DNA of 64,000 nt. Origin: Anthonomus grandis grandis. Taxonomy: Eukaryota > Arthropoda > Insecta > Coleoptera > Curculionidae. Below the pieces are notes generated by a model. The model was not told the origin of the DNA, did not search any database, and saw only the letters and a list, made by a program, of their open reading frames with translations. Location: assembly GCF_022605725.1 (NCBI RefSeq), contig NC_065547.1, positions 6,613,167 to 6,677,166 of the forward strand, read 5' to 3'. Below are positions 11,400 through 21,467 of this stretch, piece by piece (the first letter of the stretch is position 1; the number at the start of each line of letters is the position of its first letter). A program made the position numbers and the translations under genes.

Positions 11400-11935
11400 C
11401 CCCCTCATATCCACAGACTTCGAAGATGAAGTTAATATTATTAGCAAATAGCTATTGACAACGGTTTTAATATTGAAACGATTGAAAAATTAATAAACAA
11501 GCACAAAAATCAAAACAATTTTTTTAGTGCTTACCCTCAAATTGAAGATTCACAATTAAAAAAACCTTTAATAATTTATTTATCACTGTCGTATCTTGGC
11601 CCTCTTTCACATCGGGATTCCAAAATATTAACTAATTTATTAGTAATAAACAAAAGATCCTTCATACTGATAAATGTGAGGTATATAAGGTAAATTGTCA
11701 AGACTGTGCTACCACATACACATCGGTAAAACCACTAGAAAACTCGAGACAAGAATTAAAGAACATATTTCTAAACCCAATAAATCAGCTTTTGCTCTAT
11801 ATTAAAAAACATCTAATCACAATTTCTTCAATTCAGAAGACAGCAGAATTATACGCTCATTTAACGATCTGAACTTTAAAGATCTGGATTATTTAGAAGA
11901 ATTTGGAATAACTGGAAATTTGCTATAATTTGAAA
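11400..11935 (+). pseudogene. Penelope-like element remnant (RT tail and GIY-YIG)
   Basis: Translating the + strand in pieces gives the typical Penelope order: an RT C-terminal helix (AIDNGFNIETIEKLINKH, close to ARNNGYPINVIKKLYNKH of the larger copy at 30.9 kb), then a linker, then a GIY-YIG nuclease core (VYKVNCQDCATTY near 11676, IGKTTRKLETRIKEH after a frame change near 11720). Many stops and frameshifts show that it is old. Only the 3' half survives, as expected for a 5'-truncated insertion. It lies in the intron just downstream of the host exon and is absent from the paralogous region at 16.4 kb. Confidence 0.82.
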
Positions 11936-12224
11936 TTCACGTTAAATATTTAAGTAGCATGCATAATTTAAATGGCTACGAGGAACGTTTCATTTAATTT
12001 GCTTAAATTAATGTATTTAGAGAGATTTTTTTTCTTAATTTACGTTAATTATATAAATTAATATAAGTTGGGAATGTATGTAGACCATTGGCTTTTTTAA
12101 CTTTTTTTAAAAATATTTAATGAAAATATCCCTAAAATTTGACCATGAATTTTTCGAACAGACTGTATATGGAAATCCTAAATTAACTAAGTTAAATGCA
12201 TAACTTAATTGGTTACGATGACTA
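11909..12224 (+). repeat. Segment duplicated at 16.42-18.69 kb
   Basis: It matches 16424-16714 plus 18632-18690 (with the mariner removed), including the phrases AATTTGAAATTCACGTTAAA, CCAATGGC/CCATTGGC-TTTTTTA and GGTTACGATGACTA. It provides an unoccupied version of the mariner target: ACTGTATATGG here against the filled site there. Confidence 0.8.
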
Positions 12225-12870
12225 CCAGAGAATCCTAAGAAACGCTAATATCTAAATTCAAGGATTACAAATTTGATTAGAAATGCGAAATTTAATCAAC
12301 TTGGTTTTGAATGATGACAAATTTTTTTTGACGACTTTAGGAAAATTTAAAGTGATTTTCTTCTTTAAATATTTAATTTATATTTTTGATAGCGATTTGC
12401 TCGACAATACATTAATTTCTTTCTACGATAATTTCAAAATTAAGTTTTTAGAAGTTTTGATAAAGTTTTTTCCACACAAAAAGCAATTTTTACGAAGTAT
12501 TTTTATACATGAACATTTTTTGTAGCACAAAATCTTCTTAGTTCGAGTCGGGTTTACCAGTAATGGAAAAAATAGCTAAGGAAAGGCTAAAATCTGTACC
12601 AAAGGTTTAAATATTTTATAAGAAATTCGACTACTTTGTAGAGTTGAGCAATTCGAATTTTTATTGAAATTCGAATCAAACGAATCTTTCGAACTTAGTT
12701 ATTAATATTCATCATGCTAAATCTAATTCATAGATGACAACGAATTATTGTACCTATAGTCACAAGGCTAAATATAAAATTTACTTTTACATGAAATGTA
12801 TAATATTTGCAAGATTTAATATAGCCCCTAATAATTAGTGTAAATATAGAACGGAATTTAGGTGTACGTA
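12225..12870. other. No gene seen
   Basis: A+T-rich DNA. The frame at 12283-12525 is Phe/Lys/Ile-rich with no domain and is probably chance. Confidence 0.35.
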
Positions 12871-14465
12871 CAGGTTGTCCCAAATTCGAGGGTGACCATT
12901 GGGCTCTCGGAAACCGTAAGAGTTACGGGGTCGGTTAAATATAGGCAAAATTGCGCAATTTGGAGCTTAATAAAATGACGTTTCAAAAAATTTCAAATTT
13001 CGGATACTTCCGGAGATATCCAAAAAAACCGAAATTTGTCAAAATATGTTTTTACTTTCTACCGAATTTATTTAAAGAGATATCGGAAAACTAAACATAG
13101 TTTTTTATTGCTACTTTTTAACATATTGCAAAAAAAAATTAATCTGATATTTCGTTTTTTTTTCGATCATCATCAACTTTATTTTTTCTTATGGGCGCCA
13201 TATTGGATCTTCTCATTTTTAAAAAGTATTTTTAATTGCCTATGAAATAGGGTAGCGCACTTGCATGTTCGATTGCTCCTTCTAGTACTTCCCATAAGAA
13301 CTCCACGAGTGCAAGGGAGAAAGATATATCAATAGGATTACCAAATAAATTGATTTTATATAAATTAAAGCTATAAAATACTCTGTATTTGATATAGTTT
13401 TGCCTCAACCAATTTAAACAAAGGGTATCATTTCCTAACCTAATATTTTGATTTTTTTAAATTTACGTGACAAAATGACATTAGCCGGTTAAACGTAATA
13501 ATAAACTTTAAATTTAGTTTAAAACTTTTTTTTTAGTTAAACATTTATGTAATTAATTAATTTCTTTTAAATATCTGAGATCAAGTAACTAAAAACCCCA
13601 TTAAATAGGGTTTTTATAAGGGAAAATGTGCATAACTTAATGTGATATGAGACACCTTTTTTTATCATTAATTAAATATTTCAAAATAAATGAAAACGCA
13701 AACAATGTGGGATAAAATAGAATATTCGTGCATAACTTAATGCGATATGAGGCAAGTTTTTATGTTAATTATTACAGTACAGAAATCAAATGCGTAACAA
13801 AAAAAAACATTAAATAGAGTTTTTATGAGTCAAAATGTGCATAATTTATTGTGATATGTGGCGCAATCTTACATCTAAACAGTTAAACATTTATGTTTAA
13901 TTAATTAATTTCTTTTAAATATCTGACATCAAATTGGTAACAAAAAACCTCATTAAATAGGGTTTCTATAAGGGGAAATGTGCGCATAACCTAATGTGAT
14001 ATGTGATAGGCACGTCTTTCTCCCTTGCACTCATGGAGTTCTTATGAGAAGTACTAGAAGAAGTTATCGGATATGCAAGAATGATACCTCATTTTAAAGG
14101 CAAATAAAAATACTTTTTAAAAATGAGAAAATCCATAAGAAAAAATATAGCTGATGATGATCGAAAAAAAACGAAATGTCAGATAAAATTTTTTTAGCGT
14201 CATGTTATAGGACATAAAAAGTGGCAATGAAAAACTGTTTTTAGTTGTCCCATATCTCTTTAAATAAAGTCGGTAGAAGGTAAAAACGATTTTGGCAAAT
14301 TTCGTTTTTTTTTTGGATATCTCCGGAAGTATTGGGAATTTTAAAATTTTTTAAACGTCATTTTATTCAGCTCCAAATTGCGCAACTTTGCTTCCATTTA
14401 ACCGACCCCGTAACTCTTACGGTTTCCGAGATCCCAGTGGTCACCCTCGAATTTGGAACACCCTG
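12871..14465. mobile_element. Non-autonomous TA-target element with ~455-bp inverted arms
   Basis: Left arm 12871-13326 and right arm 14013-14465 are inverted copies of one another. The ends read CAGGTTGTCCCAAATTCGAG and (inverted) CAGGGTGTTCCAAATTCGAG, and both are flanked by TA (12869-12870 and 14466-14467). This is the signature of a Tc1/mariner-type non-autonomous element with unusually long TIRs. The centre carries no transposase, only a tandem repeat. Divergence between the arms is moderate, so hairpin formation is still possible. Its origin family is unknown; the CAGGGTG-YCCCAAA type end resembles that of the mariner at 16840. Confidence 0.85.
13545..14005. repeat. Tandem repeat in the centre of the long-TIR element
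   Basis: About four units of roughly 110-135 bp, each with 'GTGCATAACTTAATGTGATATG' or a close variant (13627, 13728, 13841, 13980) and, in most units, 'CATTAAATAGGGTTT' before it. No coding content. Confidence 0.7.
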
Positions 14466-15161
14466 TACATATGGCCTCGAGAGAACAAAACAGGGTTTTT
14501 TTAATATCCACATTCATATCTGTAAACATTTAGATATTAGATATATTTAGATATATCCAGGATATTTTCGATAATAGACCAACCTGCATAGACACACAGA
14601 TAAAAATCTTGATTTGAACACTATTGTATTCTATTCTAAATTAAATATACCGGTCTAATCAACTCAGGTTTGGTTTTGTTAAGTGCAATACAGGCACAAG
14701 TAAGAATTTCACGGATATTCAGTTAATGTAGTGCGTACAGTTAGCAAAGAATTTTTTGTTGACTTTAAATTATATGTTTGTTTATGTAATATGGTCCCCT
14801 TTACTCAAATGAAAAATAAATGAATTTCATGTGTAAGTATATCCCTCAGAGGGAAAGCTCTGTATAAATAGACACACATTTAATAGACATTTATTTGCAC
14901 AATAGTATATTCCAAGAACAAATTAGGCAATCATATACCGGTCTGGTAAACTCGGGTCGTAAGTGGTACATATTCTACATTGGTACACACTGTAACCCTA
15001 ATTCTCACTAATTGTTGGTTTTTGTATTGTAATAGTGGGTAGTTACTGCTTACAGATGTGCCCAGAATTCACACTTAAAGAGCATTCTGAGACAAGTGCA
15101 AGGAATATTTGTCATCAAATTATTTGGCAAACATTGGTTGATTCTTTATTAGTTATACAGA
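14466..15161. repeat. Degenerate repeat units (CCGGTCTGATAAACTCAGGT type)
   Basis: Two diverged units share ATACCGGTCT followed by CTCAGG/CTCGGGT (near 14648 and 14936). A third related phrase, GTCGGATTAACTCAGG, is at about 15815. They alternate with ATTTGGCAAACATTGGTTGAT-like text (15120, 15880). No gene. Confidence 0.45.
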
Positions 15162-15715
15162 CAGTGTGGTGACTTTAACTGGAATAAATTCAGTTAAAAC
15201 TAATCAAAATTTATCTCGTAAAATTCCTGAGACCCGTCGATTTTTGTTTATTTTTTTTTACATTTCAAGATAATTTTTGTATTTTTTCACCTACAGGGGG
15301 GGTCCAAATTAACCCCAACTTTTTTTTTCAAATGGAAAGTCACTTTTTTTAAACTCTCATTGAAAGGAGCCCTTTTTCTTGATTAAATTGCCCTATTTAT
15401 TTTTGTGATTATCTTAAGGAGAAATCTTCAATCTGCAATCATTTCTAGAGTGTCACGCCCCAACAATTGCAAAAAAATTTCTAGAGGAGATTTCAGAGTA
15501 GCACTATTTAATTGTTGATCCAGTTTTCTCTCTAAAATCATATCGAAAAAACGTATCGGGATTAGTGGCTGTTTTTCCAAAGTCAAAATCATTATCTAAC
15601 AGATCAGCCTCAGACTCACTCATGTCACCTTATATCACTAATAATTTCCCTTTGAGCTCGAGATGAAATTTGATTAGTTTTAACTGAATTTATTCCAGTT
15701 AAAGTCACCACACTG
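15162..15715. mobile_element. MITE with 57-bp TIRs
   Basis: Left TIR 15162-15219 and right TIR 15659-15715 are inverted copies (CAGTGTGGTGACTTTAACTGG inward). The right flank is TA, while the left flank shows TACAGA, perhaps a small change at the junction. The length of 554 bp and lack of a transposase make it non-autonomous. A short reverse-strand frame with an acidic product lies inside the right half and may be the left-over start of the parent transposase. Confidence 0.8.
15504..15623 (-). pseudogene. Short acidic reading frame inside MITE
   Basis: ATG at 15623 (reverse strand) opens a 39-codon frame starting MSESEADLLDNDFDFGKTA and ending at a TAG. The Ser/Glu/Asp-rich start resembles the N-termini of several transposase families. 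Its place next to the right TIR fits an internal-deletion derivative that kept the first codons of its parent gene. The family cannot be named from this. Confidence 0.3.
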
Positions 15716-15976
15716 TATATTGGTCAAACAGTTTTCGATAGGGCAGTCTCTATAGATCGAAAACCGTTAATCCGAACAACACTTTATTCTAACAAAATTT
15801 TAAAAAATCGTATACGAGTCGGATTAACTCAGGTCTTCAGTGCGATGCGCTTATAGACTACACAGGTAGAAAGGACTATTTGGCGAACGTTAGTTGATTT
15901 ATCATTATACCGAAATTGTATTTAAAAAATACAGGTACTTCCCGGAGATTTTTGACAAGGTGTGAACTTCTCCAGA
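15716..15976. other. No gene; continuation of degenerate repeats
   Basis: Anonymous DNA with one further CGGATTAACTCAGG unit near 15815. Nothing else seen. Confidence 0.35.
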
Positions 15977-16229
15977 GAATTTCACAAATTTTGTTGATAA
16001 TTATGTGTGAAAGGAAGAAAACCTTTTTCAATAAGATGGTCAAAAAAATTGCATTAAAAAGTTTTGTATACGACCCACCTCTACTATTTTGCCTTACAGC
16101 TAAAATTTTAGAAATTGTCTATAACTCAAAAATTAGATTGAATGCAAATATTGAAGACTCACACAAATATGTATACATTTTTCATAAATTGCATATAGTA
16201 AAACTGCAATAATTTAGAATCTTGACTGA
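15977..16229 (+). repeat. Dispersed repeat, second copy at 23.32-23.57 kb
   Basis: It shares about 250 bp with 23322-23572, including GTTGATAATTATGTGTGAAA, CGACCCA/TGACCCA-TCTCTACTATTTTG and TAAATTGCATATAGTAAAAC. It belongs to the same A+T-rich family as the TTGACT/ATAACTCAAAA satellite. Confidence 0.75.
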
Positions 16230-16714
16230 AAATTAAAAAAAAAAACTGAAATCAGTGTAAATCGTATTTTTCAAATATTTTAGGGATAATCGTGAGAGAC
16301 TTTAGGTATATTCCAGACAAGTCTTTAAAATAATGTTTTCATATCACAGGAGAAAAATGATGATTAAAGGAGGATTAAGAGTGCCAAAAGTGCCGTTACT
16401 TATGATTTTTTTGCTACATTAGCTAACTGGAAATAATTTGAAATTCACGTTAAATATTTAAGTAGAATGCATAATTTAAATGGCTTCGATTAACGTTTCA
16501 TTTAATTTGTTTAAATAGTTAGAAATATAAATTTTTTTAATGATATACCAGGCTACTAAAATATGTATTTAAAGAGATATTTTTTTCATTTTCGTTAATT
16601 ATATAAATATTAATTGGGGATATGTGTGTGCCAATGGCTTTTTTAGCTTTTTTTAAAAAATGTTTAATAAAAATATCCCTGAAATTTGACCACGACTTTT
16701 CCGAACAGTCTATA
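16230..16714 (+). repeat. Paralogue of the host-exon flanks, without the exon
   Basis: Positions 16230-16405 match 9945-10105 and 16424-16714 match 11909-12168. Everything between (host exon and Penelope remnant, about 1.8 kb) is missing and replaced by about 18 bases. The copy continues at 18632-18690 after the mariner insertion. Confidence 0.8.
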
Positions 16715-16839
16715 CAGTGCGAACGTAAAGGTTGGAATAAATTCATTTAAAATTCAGGGGTATGTTCAAAAAAAAAAACGCTCGGACATGTCGATTTTTA
16801 TTTTTAGCTGCGGGTTTTCTTACTATAATTATATGTATA

Positions 16840-18508
16840 CAGGGTGGCCCAAAAATAAGTTACGGTCATCAACGTAATTTTTTTAAATGTAAACACCTAT
16901 TTTTTATTTTAGATTTAGGTTCTACATCAAATTCTAAGTACATTTCATGTACCATGTCCTATACCTAAACTCGACCGTTGACGATTGAACACAATAAAAG
17001 GCTATTTTTGGAAGAGTTATTTATATCAAGCAACCTATCAGTTATTGTTTGGTTATTTACATTTGTGGTTGGTGTTTTTAATTGTTAACTTGTTACAATT
17101 TGTTGACATTAAATAATTTTGAGTGAATTTAGTTTGATTTAGATGCCTAAGCAAAGTTTTGCTTGTGTTAAGTTTATCAAAAGATAAAATTAAAATTTCA
17201 AAAAATGGTACGTCTTAGTGAGCGAGAGCGAATAGAGATTTTGATGATGATTGGTTATGGAAACAGGATGCGCACTCAGATGGAAGTCTGTGAAATTTAT
17301 CATGCCAAGTATCCTGATAGGCCACGTATATCTCAAAGTACTGTCAGTAAAATAGAACAGAAATATCGGGATTTGGGTCATGTCAGGGATAATTATACGA
17401 AAGGTCGGTCAAGTATATCAGAAGAGAAGCAACTAAATGTTTTGCTGGCAGTTGAAGAAGATTGCCATAAAACGACTCGCAATATTGCGTTAGAAAATCA
17501 GATATCCCAGACATCCGTCGTTAAGTATTTAGGTATAAATAAATGGCACCCTTACAAAGTTCAATTGGTTCATGAACTAAATGAAGAAGACCCAGATAGG
17601 CGTTTAGAATTTTGTGAGAGACTTATGGACTTGTGCCATGCTAATCCACAATTTTCAAAAAAAATTGTATTTTCTGATGAGGCAACGTTTTATCTACATC
17701 GTAGTGTAAACCGGCAAAACTGCCGATATTGGGCTACTGAAAATCCGCACTGGATGATGGAGTGCCACAGCCAAGTCCCTCAAAAAGTAAATGTTTGGGC
17801 GGGGGTGATTGAAAACAGGGTTATAGGGCCCTTTTTCTTTGAAGGATACTTGAATGGTGAGAGGTATTTAGAGTTTTTAGAAAATGACTTGGTTCCATGC
17901 CTTGCCACTTTATACCCCGATCCAGAAGACCCGGATATATTAGATAATTCCTTATGGTATCAGCAAGATGGAGCTCCAGCCCATTACACTCGTCCCGTGC
18001 GCCAGTACCTGGATACCGTTTTCCCTGGACGTTGGATTGGTCGGAGGGGTGCAATTGAATGGGCGGCCAGATCGCCGGATCTGACTCCTTAAGATTTTTT
18101 TTTGTGGGGGTATCTTAAGTCCAAAGTTTATGTTAATCGGCCAAACAACATTGAAGACTTAAAAATTAGAATAACGGAAGAAATAAGATTGATAGAACCT
18201 TCTGTTATCGATAACGTTTTACAAGAATTTCAGCATCGACTGGGATATTGCCAAGAGGTTCGTGGCAGCCATTTTCTATACTTAATAAATTAAATAAAAT
18301 ATTTTTATGTATTCTTGCTTGATATAAATAACTCTTCCAAAAATAGCCTTTTATTGTGTTCAATCGTCAACGGTCGAGTTTAAGTATAGGACATGGTACA
18401 TGAAATGTACTTAGAATTTGATGTAGAATCTAAATCTAAAATAAAAAATAGGTGTTTACATTTAAAAAAATTACGTTGATAACCGTAATTTATTTTTGGG
18501 CCACCCTG
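16840..18508 (+). mobile_element. Tc1/mariner element, DD41D type, 194-bp TIRs
   Basis: The ends are CAGGGTGGCCCAAAAAT on both sides, inverted, with TA next to each. The TIRs run 16840-17033 and 18315-18508 (194 bp each, nearly identical). They enclose one transposase gene on the + strand. The close match of the TIRs and a single nonsense change point to a fairly recent arrival. Confidence 0.85.
17205..18293 (+). pseudogene. mariner-family transposase, DD41D, one nonsense codon
   Basis: About 362 codons from ATG 17205 to TAA 18293, the usual length for the superfamily. The N-terminus (MVRLSERERIEILMMIGYG...) is a helix-turn-helix of the DUF4817 type seen in these transposases, followed by a second DNA-binding helix set. 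Catalytic residues: Asp in FSDEATF (17676), Asp in QQDGAP (17967) and Asp in DFFLWG (18093), with 41 residues between the last two, hence DD41D. The single defect is TAA at 18090-18092, exactly where relatives have the residue between LTP and DFF. It is otherwise open to the end, so this is a very young pseudogene or a mutable site. The flanking TIRs start 170 bp upstream and 20 bp downstream. Confidence 0.93.
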
Positions 18509-18633
18509 TATACATAAAATTATAGTAAGAAAACCCGCAGTTAAAAATAAAAATCGACATGTCCGAGCGTTTTTTTTTTGAACATACCCCTGAATTTTAA
18601 ATGAATTTATTCCAACCTTTCGTTCGCACTGTA

Positions 18634-18950
18634 TATGAAAATGATGAATTAACTTAGTTAAATGCATAACTTAAATGGTTACGATGACTAATAATTTTTT
18701 TTTTAAATAATTTTTTTTATATTTACAAAATATTCATAACTTAAAATCTTGACTGTTTTTAATTTTGAAAATTTGTATAAATATTCTTTGGACAATTTGA
18801 CTAAACACCTATTGCAGCATTTTTAAGAATATATATATATTTTTTAATTATCATGAAACAATGTAATATTTGTTTAACTTACGCAATGTCTATAACTCAA
18901 AATCTAAACTGAATTCAAGTTTAAAAATTTTAACAATTAATCTTTAAATA
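18634..18950. repeat. A+T-rich satellite (ATAACTTAAAATCTTGACTG family)
   Basis: It holds CATAACTTAAAATCTTGACTG near 18728 and CTATAACTCAAAATCTAAACTG near 18888, about 160 bp apart. The same unit resumes after the Tc1 element at 23200-24500. The Tc1 element therefore appears to have jumped into this array. Confidence 0.65.
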
Positions 18951-19649
18951 CACACATCAAAATGGTCTAGGGAACACATACAAATATGTTAATATTTTTG
19001 AGAAGAATGGAAAAAATTTAATTATTGCAATTTTTTTACATTATTCGAATAAAATAACAATATAATTATTAACTTTTTTTTGTAGATTATAATTTACTCA
19101 TAATTTAGGGCCCAAATAAAAATAAAGAACAAAATCCCATTTATTACCGTTTATTAAAAAAAATTATAAAAATAAAAATTTACCAAATACAAATTAAACT
19201 AGTAGCCAGATGGTTCACCTCTATTGAGGCGTGTAGTATCAAAATCAGCAATCTCCACTTTTTGTAAATATTGAGTTTTGGGCATAAATTATTATTGCTA
19301 AGGCTCCTTTATTACCCTAGAAATTTATTTGTAGCATAAAAGACAATATCCCATACAAAATTAGGTTTAAAAATTGCCGTTTATTGCAAAACATACAATC
19401 TCCACTATGTGATTCACAGAAAAATAAGCAATATCCATTTCAACCAATTACAGTCAGTGTACGCGTCACCTGACTTGACTAGTTTTACTAGGGGTCTCCG
19501 CTTGTTTGTTTCGATGATGTTTATTTCCTGCTGTTTACATTCAAAGATAGATTCGTTGCTTTTAGACATAATTATTATCTGAATTAATTTAAAACAGTAT
19601 ATTAGTTGGTTATAATTTGGTTTGCGATATTCGCGGAAAGTTGTTTAAA

Positions 19650-21452
19650 ATGGAACATCCATTAGAAGTTGAACAATCAAAAGCTAGAAAGCGGCGTTTA
19701 AATCTCGAGAAATGGACCCGGAATGCACAAAAAAAGGCAAGGTAGGAAACATTGAATATTTCTATAACTTTAGCAATAAAATTGATAACCCCGTTAGCAA
19801 GCATTATCGATGTTAATAATTTATTGTTATGTCTCTAAAACGGTGCTTCGGAAACATTTTTTTTTTATTATTTAAAGGTGTTTCTTTTTGTTATAGATAC
19901 ATGCCTTCTAAGCTTCCAGTAGCTCCACAATGTAGTCATCATTCTGGGGCTTTTTAATGTAAGAAACTTACTATGAGGGACTTAAAAGCTTTTCATGAAA
20001 AATTTTATTCTACTTATGATAAGTTAAAACAAGATGCTTTAATTTTGAAGTACACACAAGTGTTAAACATAAAAAGACGTCGTCCTAAAAATGAAATGCA
20101 CTCAAGGAAGCAATACAAAATATTTTGTTAGCAGCATCGAACGTACTTTGATTCCTGTGTGTCAACAGATGTTCCTGAATTCTTTAAATATTAAGAGATT
20201 TCGAGTGCAGCGTGCTATTGAAAATTTCATGAAAACTGGTACTGCGCCCCAGGAAAATAGAGGTGGCGATAATAAATCAAAAGAATTTAAAAACAAATGC
20301 TTGGCTGTAATACTTTTTTTGAAATCACTAAAATGTGACAGCTCACACTACTGTCGGTCTTCCTCTATGCGGCAGTACTTAAGCTCGGATCTAAATATTA
20401 ATAACTTAATTAGATTGTATAATGACCAGGCTGCCCCTGAGCTTAAAGTCAAGCGTACGCGTTTTTGGAAAATATTTAGCACTAAATTCAATTTAGGTTT
20501 TGGGCATCCTGTTACCGACGCATGTTCTACGTGCATACAGTTAAGTTTAAAAAATAAGAAATGTAAATAAAAAGTCGAAGCTTATGGCTGAGAAACAAGT
20601 TCATAAATACAGAGCTAAAGCATTTTTTGATCTGGTACGAGAGAAGAGGGATGACCTTATTACCTTTTGCTTTGATTATGAAAAAAATGCACCCCTTCCA
20701 AAAATACCTGATCAGAGTTGTTACTACAGCCGTCAGTTATTCCTTTATAATTTTACAATCACACAGGGAAGTTCAAAAGACACATTGTCTAAAAATAATA
20801 CGTTCTGTTACGTATGGACCGAAGATGTTCACAAAAAAGGCTCAAATGAAATTGCCTCAGCCCTGTACCACAGATTACAAAATACTGATTTTCATAATAA
20901 AGAAGTTATTCGTTTAGTTGCCGATGGTTGCGGGGGCCAAAACAAAAACATAACTGTCATTGCTGCCTGCTCTTTTTGGTTGCAACAAAAAGTTCCTCAA
21001 AACATTGAAACAATAGAGCTTGTGTTTCCAATTACAGAAAACTCTTTTATTGCGCCAGACCGAGTCTTCGGCAATATCGAGAAGAAAATCAAAACTTTCG
21101 AAAATATTGAAATAGTTCTTTACACTTTAAGATAACAGAGTGCAAAAGATTCTTCATACGAAAAAGCACAAGAAAAAACGATATTTTAGTAAGAGGAGAA
21201 CCTGTGTATAGGCATAACATGAGTTTATTTAAATCAAAAACAAAAAAGAATAGACTTTTGTAAAATTTTCAACCAGCCGTAATACGAAAATATGGACTGA
21301 AAGTCAAAGAGGAAAAGGCTAATGGTGTCAAAAAGTTGTTACTAAAGCACTTTGGAGAACAGTGGGAGCTGAATGTTGAATTAGTTTATTTAAATTGTAA
21401 ATTTTTTGAACGGAATAATCTGGGTCCAGAAGACGAAGAATCCGATCTGTGA
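19650..21452 (+). pseudogene. DDE-type transposase of unassigned insect family, with intron
   Basis: Exon 1 (19650-19741) encodes a basic stretch (KARKRRLNLEKWTRNAQKKA). An intron of 155 bases (GTAGGA...GTTATAG, 19742-19896) joins in frame to YMPSKLPVAPQ. Later features: a Cys-containing stretch (GHPVTDACSTC), FDYEKNAPLPKIPDQ, ADGCGGQNKN and a tail with FIAPDRVFGNIEKK. The Asp in FDYEKN, the Asp in ADGCGG and the Glu in NIEK are plausible DDE residues, by my inference. This arrangement recurs in many insect genomes as an 'uncharacterized' multicopy protein. Breaks: stop at 19956, frame changes near 20110, 20570 and 21130. Coding similarity ends at TGA 21450-21452. Confidence 0.75.
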
Positions 21453-21467
21453 AGATCGGATTCTTCG
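21434..21467 (+). terminator. Perfect 15-bp hairpin at the transposase stop codon
   Basis: CGAAGAATCCGATCT (21434-21448), loop GTGA, then its exact inverse (21453-21467). The TGA stop codon of the transposase is in the loop. In RNA this would be a very stable stem. Its role (3' end formation, translation stop control or simply a small inverted duplication) is unknown. Confidence 0.6.

Larger units (their letters stand above)
16715..18631. mobile_element. Outer TA-flanked inverted-repeat element hosting a mariner
   Basis: The ends read CAGTGCGAACG and are flanked by TA (16713-16714 and 18632-18633). Comparison with the empty paralogue at 12.16 kb supports these limits. The outer arms 16715-16839 and 18509-18631 are inverted copies. 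Between them, at the exact centre, lies 16840-18508, which has mariner-type ends of its own. Either the whole is one element with about 318-bp TIRs, or a mariner jumped into the central TA of a palindromic MITE. Confidence 0.75.

Noticed and set aside
12540..12570. tRNA-like B box (GTTCGAGTCGGG)
   Set aside because: No A box or cloverleaf could be formed around it.
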